Of a stretch of 52,231 nt of DNA, positions 1 to 7,386 are shown piece by piece (within the stretch, counting starts at the first letter, position 1; every line of letters begins with the position of its first letter). A model generated the notes under the pieces. The model worked only from the letters and a program-made list of their open reading frames with translations, was not told the origin of the DNA and made no database searches. The position numbers and the translations under genes were made by a program. Origin of the DNA: Candidatus Saccharimonadota bacterium (GTDB lineage: Bacteria; Patescibacteriota; Saccharimonadia; Saccharimonadales; Saccharimonadaceae); contig JAUNHY010000002.1 of assembly GCA_030523715.1 (NCBI GenBank), forward strand, positions 1 through 52,231, in the 5' to 3' direction.

Positions 1-52
1 ATGTGAGTTTTCCAAACTCAACATGAGAGTTCGACTCTCTCAACTCGCACCA
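1..52 (+). tRNA. 3' part of a type II tRNA, probably tRNA-Leu (cut by window edge)
   Basis: Bases 25-41 form a T arm (GAGAG stem, TTCGACT loop, CTCTC). A seven-base acceptor strand follows (42-48), then discriminator A (49) and an encoded CCA (50-52). Bases 1-24 fold as a hairpin (GAGTTT with AAACTC), as expected for the long variable arm of Leu, Ser or Tyr tRNAs. Discriminator A argues against Ser, and the acceptor end resembles bacterial tRNA-Leu. The anticodon lies outside the window, so the identity is inferred. A tmRNA is less likely because position 70 is C, so the G3-U70 pair of the tmRNA alanine acceptor is impossible. Confidence 0.65.
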
Positions 53-65
53 TAAAGTTTAAAAC

Positions 66-87
66 ATACCCTTTAAGGGTATTTTTT
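66..87 (+). terminator. Rho-independent terminator of the tRNA
   Basis: Stem ATACCC (66-71) pairs with GGGTAT (77-82) around a TTTAA loop and runs into a T tract. It lies 14 bases after the tRNA CCA end. Confidence 0.75.
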
Positions 88-110
88 AAACTTTACTGAT
101 ATGCATTTGA

Positions 111-219
111 CGGGAGGCGAACGTAGTTCGCCCGTGGTAGGAGCCGAGGCAAGCAAAAATGCTTGCATTTTTATTTGTGAGGCGACGCCGCACGGTGTTA
201 ATTTGCACAGCAAATTAAC
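111..219. repeat. Cluster of three clear hairpins in the tRNA to membrane-protein spacer
   Basis: Three perfect stems follow one another: GGCGAAC/GTTCGCC (116-132), GCAAGCA/TGCTTGC (149-166, followed by an A then a T-rich run) and a 10-bp stem GTTAATTTGC/GCAAATTAAC (197-219). A weaker stem may form around 178-193. No ORF covers the segment. It could be a small structured RNA ending at the second hairpin, or palindromic spacer DNA. The sequence does not decide. Confidence 0.4.
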
Positions 220-244
220 TCTCTCTCAACATCCATACTACTTA

Positions 245-253
245 TGTTAAACT
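245..253 (+). promoter_or_regulatory. Extended -10 promoter, leaderless
   Basis: TG-T-TAAACT ends six bases before the ATG at 260, which puts the predicted start of transcription on the A of the start codon. No Shine-Dalgarno sequence is present. Confidence 0.55.
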
Positions 254-259
254 AAAAGT

Positions 260-1231
260 ATGGAACAAGAAGTATCAACAACTCAAACTCCAGCTCCAAC
301 TGAAGCTCCAAAGGCTAAAGGCAAAGCTGGCGCAATTATCATTACCGCTATCGTTGCTTTCGCACTCGGTATCGGCGCATTTTTCCTTATTAATGCCCTA
401 ACTAATAAATCGGGCGACACCGATAGCCCAACCGGCGAAACCGTTACCGCCAAGAGTGCCAACGACGTTATTGCCGACACTAAAGAGTTAATCCGTCGCA
501 CAAATCTTATTTTCTTCTTATTCGACGACGAATCCGATCAACTCTCGATCTATAAAACCCCTCGCTATTCTTCCCTGTCTGAACTCAACGAATTATCTTT
601 GGATGCTAAAGCCACTATCGCTCGTGGTACCCTAGTCGACGATAAGTTCGTAACCAACTGGGAAACAATGACTGAAGAGGAACTTACTGCGCTCCAAACA
701 GCAATGGGCGTCGATACTAAAAAAGATCCAGACACCTTCAACTTCTACCGAGTCAGCCGCAATTTCGACATTACGCCAATTGCCGAAGAATACAAAAAAC
801 TCTTTGGCGAGGAACTTGATCTCGAAAACAATAAAGTTATTCGCCTCGACTACACTTATCCGGGCATGGATTACATCTATGTTGTCAGCAATAAAACTCT
901 CTATTCTGGCGGTGGCGGTGGCGAAGTAAGTACCGTCTCATATACCTATATCAACGACGTTAAGTTCGATGGCGACGATGCCTACGTCTACTTCAATGTC
1001 TTTAATAGCGATATGACGGAATACGATTTAACCAGCGGCGAAGTTCAAACCGAAAACGAAACCTGCTACGACGGCATCGGCCGCACCAACACATTTAAAT
1101 GCAATAGCAAAAACGATATTCTATACGGCGGCATTAAGTCCTCCAACTACAAAGGGCTCAAAAACTACCATCTCAAATTCCACCTCGAAGATGGTAATTA
1201 CATCTACAAAGGCGCCGAAGAAGTAAAATAA
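260..1231 (+). CDS. Hypothetical single-pass membrane protein
   Basis: 323 residues with no family I recognise. A Pro/Ala/Thr-rich cytoplasmic N-terminus (about 1-24) is followed by one strongly hydrophobic segment (about 25-47). The rest is a large polar domain rich in Asp and Tyr, probably extracytoplasmic, with a Gly5 stretch near residue 220. The architecture (short disordered N-tail, one TM, soluble beta-rich domain) recurs in the proteins ending at 9563 and 37084, so it may be a local style of surface protein. It is monocistronic, reads from a leaderless promoter and is closed by a strong terminator shared with the convergent gene that follows. Confidence 0.8.
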   Translation: MEQEVSTTQTPAPTEAPKAKGKAGAIIITAIVAFALGIGAFFLINALTNKSGDTDSPTGETVTAKSANDVIADTKELIRRTNLIFFLFDDESDQLSIYKTPRYSSLSELNELSLDAKATIARGTLVDDKFVTNWETMTEEELTALQTAMGVDTKKDPDTFNFYRVSRNFDITPIAEEYKKLFGEELDLENNKVIRLDYTYPGMDYIYVVSNKTLYSGGGGGEVSTVSYTYINDVKFDGDDAYVYFNVFNSDMTEYDLTSGEVQTENETCYDGIGRTNTFKCNSKNDILYGGIKSSNYKGLKNYHLKFHLEDGNYIYKGAEEVK

Positions 1232-1241
1232 TTAACGCAAG

Positions 1242-1276
1242 AAAAAGCTCCGGCCTGTTCCAGCCGGAGTTTTTTG
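1242..1276. terminator. Bidirectional terminator, copy 1 of a 38-bp repeat
   Basis: Stem CTCCGGC (1248-1254) pairs with GCCGGAG (1263-1269). It has an A tract before and a T tract after, so it works on both strands between convergent genes. The whole block 1242-1279 recurs base for base at 2441-2478. Confidence 0.85.
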
Positions 1277-1277
1277 A

Positions 1278-1814
1278 TTATTTCTTATTAATGCCAACAA
1301 TCGTAAATGGTATTACGCTCAGCAGCAGATTTTCTGCTAAAATTCCGGAAATATAATATAAAGTATATCCGTCAGATGGATAGATAATCCTAATCACACT
1401 CAATGCGAGAAACATAATAACCGTATGAATAGAAAGCAGCTTCTTATTGCATTTATTACCAATAATCTTCAAGACAACACAATCGATTAGAACAAATAGC
1501 AAAATTTTTATCAACAAGCTATCTAAAGCTGCATTTATAAACAATGAAGGTATATTCGATACGAAATCAGCAAAAATACCAACAACTAGTGTTTTAAAAA
1601 TAGCAGAAATAGTTATAATCGCCACATTATAATTATTGGTATCTTTCTTATTTGCATTTTTATAATATTTCTTATACCAAAACGCATCAAGAAAGGCGAT
1701 TAGCAACAACAGAATCGGATATATCCAAATATAGTTAACCTTTAATATCCGGGAAGATAATCCACAATAAAAAAATATTATGATATTTATAAAAAAAGCC
1801 ACATAACTAAACAT
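1278..1814 (-). CDS. Hypothetical polytopic membrane protein
   Basis: 178 residues, almost entirely hydrophobic, with five or six likely membrane helices (about 4-20, 28-45, 63-85, 95-113, 128-145, 150-172). Short Lys/Asn-rich loops separate them (NANKKDTNN near 55). I recognise no family. It is more AT-rich than its neighbours and uses many Ile and Asn codons, which suggests later acquisition. The start is supported by an extended -10 box ending six bases upstream. It lies with the next gene between two identical terminator copies. Confidence 0.7.
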   Translation of the reverse strand: MFSYVAFFINIIIFFYCGLSSRILKVNYIWIYPILLLLIAFLDAFWYKKYYKNANKKDTNNYNVAIITISAIFKTLVVGIFADFVSNIPSLFINAALDSLLIKILLFVLIDCVVLKIIGNKCNKKLLSIHTVIMFLALSVIRIIYPSDGYTLYYISGILAENLLLSVIPFTIVGINKK

Positions 1815-1820
1815 ATATTT

Positions 1821-1829
1821 ATTATATCA
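1821..1829 (-). promoter_or_regulatory. Extended -10 promoter, leaderless
   Basis: Read on the minus strand, TGATATAAT is followed by six bases and the ATG at 1814. Predicted +1 is the start codon itself. Confidence 0.6.
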
Positions 1830-1836
1830 ACATTTG

Positions 1837-1863
1837 AAAACGCCTGCGGAATTGCCGCAGGCG
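1837..1863 (-). terminator. Rho-independent terminator
   Basis: A 9-bp GC-rich stem (CGCCTGCGG with its complement, 1841-1863) has a five-base loop and is followed on the minus strand by TTTT. It lies just beyond the stop of the secreted-protein gene. Confidence 0.8.
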
Positions 1864-1886
1864 ATGGCGATGCTCCCAATTATTAA

Positions 1887-2363
1887 TTATGATTGCTTAT
1901 AGAATGTAATATCATTTAATTCTATATCATGTGGGCTCCCCATACATGTTAGCACTACCCTATACTCTCTTGATATAAAATATGCAAATGTATTTGGGAT
2001 ATTCCAGTATAGTCTGAAAAATTGCCCATCCACCATCTGATTAGTGATAGTGTTATAGGTCTGTTCCGTCGTAGGTGTAACGTATCGAAACGAAACATTT
2101 GATACATCAGTAAAGCCCTCATTACCGGACAATGGGCGGCTCTGTATACGCGCCCTAAACTTTCCACTAACACCATACGCTACGCCTTGGAATATAACAG
2201 TATTACCACCACTAGCTACAGCACTATTAATTCCGGCGTTAGGTACATAATCAATGCCAGAATACTGATGCCAGACAGTCGAGTACGCATATGCTGTAAG
2301 CGGCATCAAGACAATAATTACCAGAGCTAATATTACACTCGCGATTGCTCTTTTACTTTTCAA
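1887..2363 (-). CDS. Secreted hypothetical protein
   Basis: About 159 residues. The N-terminus is a clear signal peptide: Lys/Arg start, about 17 hydrophobic residues, then a TAYAYS cleavage region near residue 25. The mature part is Ser/Thr/Tyr-rich and looks all-beta, with one Cys; I recognise no domain. Translation probably begins at the TTG at 2363, nine bases after a GGGAG Shine-Dalgarno site. An in-frame TTG at 2372 abuts that site and is too close. No ATG start is available before the signal sequence. It is probably exported and either released or held at the surface. Confidence 0.65.
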   Translation of the reverse strand: MKSKRAIASVILALVIIVLMPLTAYAYSTVWHQYSGIDYVPNAGINSAVASGGNTVIFQGVAYGVSGKFRARIQSRPLSGNEGFTDVSNVSFRYVTPTTEQTYNTITNQMVDGQFFRLYWNIPNTFAYFISREYRVVLTCMGSPHDIELNDITFYKQS

Positions 2364-2440
2364 AATAACCAACTCCCGTAATTTAAAGAACGCGGAGCAT
2401 CGCCATCCGTTGATTATATCAAAAAAACAACAACATGATA

Positions 2441-2474
2441 AAAAAGCTCCGGCCTGTTCCAGCCGGAGTTTTTT
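2441..2474 (-). terminator. Terminator, copy 2 of the 38-bp repeat
   Basis: Same stem as at 1248-1269 (here 2447-2453 with 2462-2468). It lies directly after the stop of the metallopeptidase gene, so here it serves a minus-strand transcript. Confidence 0.85.
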
Positions 2475-2483
2475 GATTGAATG

Positions 2484-3200
2484 TTACATCCTCTTTCTGT
2501 GCGGAATTCCGCCAGATGCTGCATAGTTTACTCTTCTGCCTTTCGGCTTAACGAGCTGCCTCTGTCCAGCCTCGAATTTCGATTTGAAACGACGCATATC
2601 TGCTTTGCATTGTTCGCAGAAACAATCGCGCTCATCCTCCTCACCCGCCAAGCGGATTAAAGTCGGTAAATCCAAGGTCTGACACATTGAGCATCCAGCA
2701 TTTGTGCAATGTTCACCGAGATTCATCTCTGTGTTGCTACGCTTCAGGTCTTTTGCGCATTCGAAAATGTGGCCAAGTTCATGACGCATTGTTCTGCGTA
2801 TACAAGCCGACATCACTTCTTCGCTCAGCCCACGATAACGCGCTACACTTTGCACGGTCATTTTAACCTCAGAGCGAGCCGCCCCGAAGCACCAATTTAT
2901 CCCGCGCACGCTCAGGTCTTCACTGGTAAACAGGATCATTGCGCCCGGTTCGACCCATTCCCTCATGACATCCGCCATAATTGTCAGAATAGAACTTGCA
3001 TTCTTCTGACCTTTCTCGTTACGCGGCGCAGCGCGTACAATTGCATCAGAGCTGGTATAGCGGCCATAAGTCCACTTACGCGCACCGTAGCACACGAAAG
3101 TACACCCAAAGATCGCCTCTGTTTCACGCACACCCCTCAGGATGGCATTTTGTTCGGCGGGTCTCAGGCTGCCGTCCCAGCAGATATAGATTGGGAACAT
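2484..3200 (-). CDS. Archaemetzincin-like zinc metallopeptidase
   Basis: 238 residues. Archaemetzincins are soluble zinc proteases with the signature HExxH plus a third His, then H-C-x4-C-x-M and a later CxxC. Visible here are HELGH (140-144), H164-C165-x4-C170-S-M172 and CEQC (195-198), so the zinc ligands, the structural Cys set and the Met all match. The oddity is the distance from His144 to His164: 20 residues instead of the usual six, an insertion of about 14 (CAKDLKRSNTEMNL region). There is no signal peptide, so it is probably cytosolic. A Lys/Arg-rich tail (about 204-238) follows. It has its own strong promoter, a leader of about 50 bases and a GGGGG-type Shine-Dalgarno site, unlike the leaderless housekeeping genes. 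Confidence 0.75.
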   Translation of the reverse strand: MFPIYICWDGSLRPAEQNAILRGVRETEAIFGCTFVCYGARKWTYGRYTSSDAIVRAAPRNEKGQKNASSILTIMADVMREWVEPGAMILFTSEDLSVRGINWCFGAARSEVKMTVQSVARYRGLSEEVMSACIRRTMRHELGHIFECAKDLKRSNTEMNLGEHCTNAGCSMCQTLDLPTLIRLAGEEDERDCFCEQCKADMRRFKSKFEAGQRQLVKPKGRRVNYAASGGIPHRKRM

Positions 3201-3255
3201 TCATCTTTCCCCCTTTCAAAGATCCTTGAGGCCACAAAATAACCCCAACATGTCT

Positions 3256-3284
3256 ATTATAGCACATATTGGGGGAAAAGTCAA
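3256..3284 (-). promoter_or_regulatory. Strong promoter TTGACT-17-TATAAT
   Basis: On the minus strand TTGACT (3279-3284), a 17-base spacer and TATAAT (3256-3261) preceded by TGC. It drives the metallopeptidase with a leader of about 50 bases. Confidence 0.75.
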
Positions 3285-3296
3285 TACAGCTAACGC

Positions 3297-5057
3297 TTAC
3301 GCAAGGTCAGACGCAACGCGATTCACCTCTTCAAATGTTGTTACACCAGTTAAGGCCTTCAGGACACCATCTTGGCGCATCGTAATTGCACCCTTCATCT
3401 TTGCTACACGCATAATATCACCAGATGTCGCATGTGCAACAATCAGCTTCTGAATATCCTCATCAACAGCAATCGTTTCATAAAGACCAGCACGACCTTT
3501 ATAGCCACCCGGCGTCTCCTCCGATTCAATACCCTTCACCAAGGTAAAGCTCTTCGAATTCGCTACCGGCAAAGTGCCATAGCCAAGTTTTTCACTCACG
3601 GCCGCTACATCACCTTGTGATTGCGGTAATAAGTTCCCCACTACTTGCTTAATCGCATTTGTTTCAAGTTCTGAAGATTGGTAGCTCTCACGGCGTTCTG
3701 CCACGCGGCGCACAAGACGCTGACCAATCACCGTATTCAAAGTCGAAGCAATCAAGAACGGCTCGATGCCCATATCCAAGAGACGCGGCATAATACCTGC
3801 TGCTGAGTTGGTGTGGAGTGTCGAGAATACCAAGTGGCCCGTCAATGCCGCCTGCACCGCCAAGTTCGCCGTTTCACCATCGCGAATCTCACCTACCATT
3901 ACTACATCAGGGTCTTGACGCAAAATCGAACGTAGGCCAGAAGCAAAGGTTAAACCAGCATCGGTATTAATCTGAATCTGGTTTACGCCATCCATCTTAT
4001 ACTCGACCGGATCCTCAAGCGTAACGATATTAATTTTTTCGTCTTTTATCTTCTTGATTAAGGCATACAGAGTCGTAGACTTACCAGAACCAGTTGGACC
4101 GGAAGTCAAAATCATACCATTTGGCTTCGAGATGCCATCCATCACATCCGCCAACGCGCGACCAGTCATACCCATCTTCTCAACTTCCATCGAAGTACCA
4201 GATTTATCCAAAAGACGAATCACCACTTGCTCACCCCAAACCACCGGCGATGTCGCAATACGAAGATCAATCGCGTTATCATTTACAACTACGGCGAACT
4301 GACCATCTTGTGGAATACGATGCTCATCAATCTTCAACTTAGCCATAATTTTAATACGCGATACTAATGCTGGCTCAATCGACTTCGGCAGTTCCATCGT
4401 TTGGCGCAAAACACCATCAATACGCATACGAATAACGAGCGATTTCTCAAGTGGCTCAACGTGAATATCCGACGCCTTAGACTTAGCGGCGTAATCAAGA
4501 ATTGAAGCTAACGCCTTCGAAATTGGCGAATCCTGCGTAATTGTCTGTGCAACTTGCCCAGATTGCGAACGAATTTCAGCCTCTTCTTGCTTAGCGACTT
4601 TATCGACATCTTTAAGGTCGGCAATATATTGCATCAACGCATTTTCGATACCAGCTTCGGAAGTCATCACCGTCCGAATCGGCATTCGGACTAAAGTCGA
4701 GATATAATCCGTACGTTGGACATTCGTAGTATCGAGCATCGCCACCACGAGCATACCGCCCTGCATCCCGAGTGGAACAGTCTTTGAGCGCGACGCCACA
4801 TCTTGTGGAATCTTCTGGAGAATTTCCTTGTCAAACTTTACATTTCGCAAATCGTAATATTGAATACCAAGAATTTCAGCCGTCGCATGTTGAATGCAGT
4901 CATCCGTAGCAACATTTTTGCTTTTTAAGACAGCTAAAATCGGCTGACCACTCTTTGAAACCTCATTATAGGTTTTCTTAACGAGTCCAGCATCAACCAA
5001 GCCATTCTCAACTAGAAGGCTTACTACCTTATCTTGTGACTCCTTATTTAGGAGCAT
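3297..5057 (-). CDS. pilB: Type IV pilus assembly ATPase PilB/GspE
   Basis: 586 residues, full length for the family. It is the hexameric cytoplasmic motor that drives pilin polymerisation. The N-terminal GspE/MshE-type domain spans about 1-140. The ATPase domain has Walker A GPTGSGKST near residue 316, an Asp-box/Walker B (DPDVVMVGEIRD) near 380 and the His box TLHTNSA just after. The four zinc-binding Cys usual in the C-terminal part of PilB/GspE are absent: the RLCxxC position reads RRVAERRESY and the second pair is replaced by a Cys-free stretch before GYKGRAGLYE. It is the last gene of the pilus operon, four bases after the preceding stop, with GGAG inside that overlap. No pilT, pilC or pilin gene is in the window. 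Confidence 0.93.
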   Translation of the reverse strand: MLLNKESQDKVVSLLVENGLVDAGLVKKTYNEVSKSGQPILAVLKSKNVATDDCIQHATAEILGIQYYDLRNVKFDKEILQKIPQDVASRSKTVPLGMQGGMLVVAMLDTTNVQRTDYISTLVRMPIRTVMTSEAGIENALMQYIADLKDVDKVAKQEEAEIRSQSGQVAQTITQDSPISKALASILDYAAKSKASDIHVEPLEKSLVIRMRIDGVLRQTMELPKSIEPALVSRIKIMAKLKIDEHRIPQDGQFAVVVNDNAIDLRIATSPVVWGEQVVIRLLDKSGTSMEVEKMGMTGRALADVMDGISKPNGMILTSGPTGSGKSTTLYALIKKIKDEKINIVTLEDPVEYKMDGVNQIQINTDAGLTFASGLRSILRQDPDVVMVGEIRDGETANLAVQAALTGHLVFSTLHTNSAAGIMPRLLDMGIEPFLIASTLNTVIGQRLVRRVAERRESYQSSELETNAIKQVVGNLLPQSQGDVAAVSEKLGYGTLPVANSKSFTLVKGIESEETPGGYKGRAGLYETIAVDEDIQKLIVAHATSGDIMRVAKMKGAITMRQDGVLKALTGVTTFEEVNRVASDLA

Positions 5058-5060
5058 TAG

Positions 5061-5396
5061 CTATTCTCCAGACGGGCGTTCGGTCGGTTCATCCCCACCT
5101 GTGCCACCGCCATTTTCGTCGCCGCCATCTTCGCTATCAATACAAGTATTCGTATCTTCATCCCAAACCTTGCCATCTTCACATTCACCAATGTAAACCT
5201 CAACAGTAGGGTTTCGCATCGAACCATTATATTCCTCTACATCGGGATCTTCGACGATTCCAGAAATACTATCTACATATGTCATTTCGGATGTTAAATC
5301 GCCAGGATCACCAAGAATCCAGTTACCCAAGAAATAGGAAATAATCACGCTTACAACGGCTATCAAAACTATTAATGCAATATCCGTGTTTTTCAT
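5061..5396 (-). CDS. Small membrane protein in the pilus operon (PilP position)
   Basis: 111 residues. One N-terminal membrane helix (about 6-27) is followed by an acidic extracytoplasmic region. That region contains a Cys pair in a CEDGKVWDEDTNTC loop (about residues 73-86) and a Gly/Glu/Asp tail. Its start overlaps the stop of the PilO-like gene by four bases (ATGA), so it is translationally coupled. Position after pilO suggests the role of PilP, but there is no sequence similarity I can point to and no lipobox. It is probably a structural or docking component of the pilus complex. Confidence 0.75.
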   Translation of the reverse strand: MKNTDIALIVLIAVVSVIISYFLGNWILGDPGDLTSEMTYVDSISGIVEDPDVEEYNGSMRNPTVEVYIGECEDGKVWDEDTNTCIDSEDGGDENGGGTGGDEPTERPSGE

Positions 5397-6238
5397 TTTT
5401 TACCTACTTCCTCGCCATGCTTTAACGAACATTTCTTGCTTGTGCCATCTGCGCACAAGACTTTTTTGTTTATCGTAATAGACTTTCTATTCGTGTAATA
5501 ACCGACATACGAAGCCGTTAGATCAATCGAGCCACTATCAGACCAGGATATCTTGAAACTCGAAACATCAAATGGACGTATAGATCTCTCTATCATATCA
5601 AGCGAATTCATAATCCTTGCCGAACTGTCACTAAGAGAAAAACTAATACCAATTGGATTTACAGTTAGCGATCCTGCCGTACCATCTATGGTATTTGAGG
5701 CAAACGCCGATTGCAACCTAGCGGGTATTCTTGCAGTATTGGTTAAGCCAATAAACTCCACATTAACACCGGTACCACCATTGCTCCAGTTCAAAAGCTG
5801 GTTCAAGCTAGCCGCAGCTGCCTCAGCATTTAATGCAGATGGCATAGAGTCTGGAATAACCCTAAGCGAAGAGCAAATCCTTGCCTTTTGAATTTCGGCG
5901 AGGCTATATTCAAAATCCCCATCCGTACAGAGCTTACTGCGCTGACGAGCAACTGCCTCCAGATATTCATTCTCAGATAAGGCTTCGACATCATTAGATA
6001 GATTATTTAAGTTTTCCTGAACGGTCTTAATCTCATCTAATGCCTCTCTCTTTACATCAATTACCGCCTTATTAAATTTAATCACGCGCGCTAGATATAC
6101 AACACCAACCAAGGTAATGCCAAAAACAATCGAAGCTAAGGCGATAGCAATAAACATATTACGCTGCGCCTTGCTAATCTTCGCACGTTTGCCAATTGCT
6201 GCTTTACCACTACTTTTCTTTTCGTTTGCTTCAGCCAT
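5393..6238 (-). CDS. PilO-like inner-membrane pilus alignment protein
   Basis: 281 residues. A Lys-rich cytoplasmic N-tail (1-26), one membrane helix (about 28-50), a coiled coil (about 58-95, with EIKTVQENLNNLSNDVEAL) and an alpha/beta periplasmic-type domain. This is the layout of PilO, which with PilN links PilM to the outer parts of the machine. Sequence identity to PilO is weak by eye, so the name rests on architecture and on the M-N-O gene order. A GGAGG Shine-Dalgarno lies inside the end of the preceding gene. Two C-terminal Cys (VLCADGTSKKCSL) could form a disulphide. Confidence 0.75.
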   Translation of the reverse strand: MAEANEKKSSGKAAIGKRAKISKAQRNMFIAIALASIVFGITLVGVVYLARVIKFNKAVIDVKREALDEIKTVQENLNNLSNDVEALSENEYLEAVARQRSKLCTDGDFEYSLAEIQKARICSSLRVIPDSMPSALNAEAAAASLNQLLNWSNGGTGVNVEFIGLTNTARIPARLQSAFASNTIDGTAGSLTVNPIGISFSLSDSSARIMNSLDMIERSIRPFDVSSFKISWSDSGSIDLTASYVGYYTNRKSITINKKVLCADGTSKKCSLKHGEEVGKK

Positions 6239-6240
6239 GA

Positions 6241-7380
6241 TTAATTGTCCTCCAAATCGGTAGCTTTATCCGTGAACATATCGCGCACCTGAATGTAGCT
6301 ATCTGTTACGTTTTGGCGAGATGGGCCAATCACCCTCATGTGTTTATATGATGACTTAAATACATCCATGTTTACATAAACATTCGCCGTAAATGACAGT
6401 ACTAAGTTCCCGTCAGCATCCTTACCGAAGTTAGAGTTTGTTGTAGTGACTTCCTCTGGGACTAACTTACATTTTTCCAATGTAGCCTTAGAGTCAATAT
6501 TGCCACTTGCTCCATCGAATACAGTGCAATTACTTTCAAAGTAATAACCAGCTTTAATATTCAGATCTTTACGCTTAGTATTACCATTCTTGGCATCTTC
6601 CATCTCGCTTTTATTGCGATAGGTTCGTAAGATGTAGATATCGTCAACTTTTTCATTTTCTTCTTCTTCCTCATCATCATCGTCAGATTCGGAATTATTC
6701 TTGCTCACCATTGGGGCTTCGCATCCAGCCGCACCCTTATGATAAACGCCGTAAATCAGATTATCTTCTAGCACTTCCGTAATACAGAAGGAAGGAATGG
6801 CAACATATTCACCCGTACTCGTGTCTTTGCGCATGTAATCGCCATAATCGAAGTATGAGCTTGCCGCATTCTTCTTGAAAGCTTCGAGCGAACGATAGCC
6901 AATATTGTTTGAAGCGCTGCCTACGGCATCGAAGTATAGTACGCCTTCACTTAAATCAGCACTCAGTTCCGTAATGCTAACATTGTTTTCGCCAGTTGGG
7001 AGAATGATATCAAGTACCGGGAATAGCCTTGACATCTTAATCTTTTCTCCATTAAGAAGTTTAATGTTATGCATCTGGTCCTGAATAGTCAAGAGCTCTT
7101 CATAGTTTTCAAACTTCATAATTGCAGGATATTGCCTACCATTCTTATCTTTCTGATCGCACTTTTTAACATCGCGAGTTGGCCCAGTCGTCCTACAGAC
7201 AACTTCAGTATCGATTCCAGCAAGCGTTAGTGCTTGCGTACCTGTAAAGCCAAGTAAAATCAAAATTACCGCGCCACAGGCGATAGACACAATAATGCAA
7301 ATCAGAATTACTAAGTTGCGCAACTTTTGTTTCTTCAGCAATTCTGCTTTTACATCTGGGACTAAGCTAATTTCGTACAT
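6241..7380 (-). CDS. PilN-like pilus assembly membrane protein, enlarged
   Basis: 379 residues. PilN binds PilM through its short cytoplasmic N-terminus; here the first residues MYEISLVPDVKAELL fit the PilM-binding INLLP-type motif. One membrane helix spans about 24-48. The rest is about twice the length of a usual PilN and includes a Ser/Asp/Glu-rich insert (near 230-245) and paired Cys. It sits six bases after pilM. The extra mass probably forms a lineage-specific extracytoplasmic domain. Confidence 0.75.
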   Translation of the reverse strand: MYEISLVPDVKAELLKKQKLRNLVILICIIVSIACGAVILILLGFTGTQALTLAGIDTEVVCRTTGPTRDVKKCDQKDKNGRQYPAIMKFENYEELLTIQDQMHNIKLLNGEKIKMSRLFPVLDIILPTGENNVSITELSADLSEGVLYFDAVGSASNNIGYRSLEAFKKNAASSYFDYGDYMRKDTSTGEYVAIPSFCITEVLEDNLIYGVYHKGAAGCEAPMVSKNNSESDDDDEEEEENEKVDDIYILRTYRNKSEMEDAKNGNTKRKDLNIKAGYYFESNCTVFDGASGNIDSKATLEKCKLVPEEVTTTNSNFGKDADGNLVLSFTANVYVNMDVFKSSYKHMRVIGPSRQNVTDSYIQVRDMFTDKATDLEDN

Positions 7381-7386
7381 AATACC

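Noticed and set aside
1-52. 3' end of tmRNA
   Set aside because: The acceptor strand AACTCGC gives C at position 70, so no G3-U70 alanine pair; the preceding hairpin fits a type II tRNA variable arm better.
2709-3242. 177-codon open frame on the plus strand opposite the metallopeptidase
   Set aside because: It mirrors the minus-strand gene, whose zinc motif is unmistakable; the plus-strand translation has no recognisable features and no promoter.
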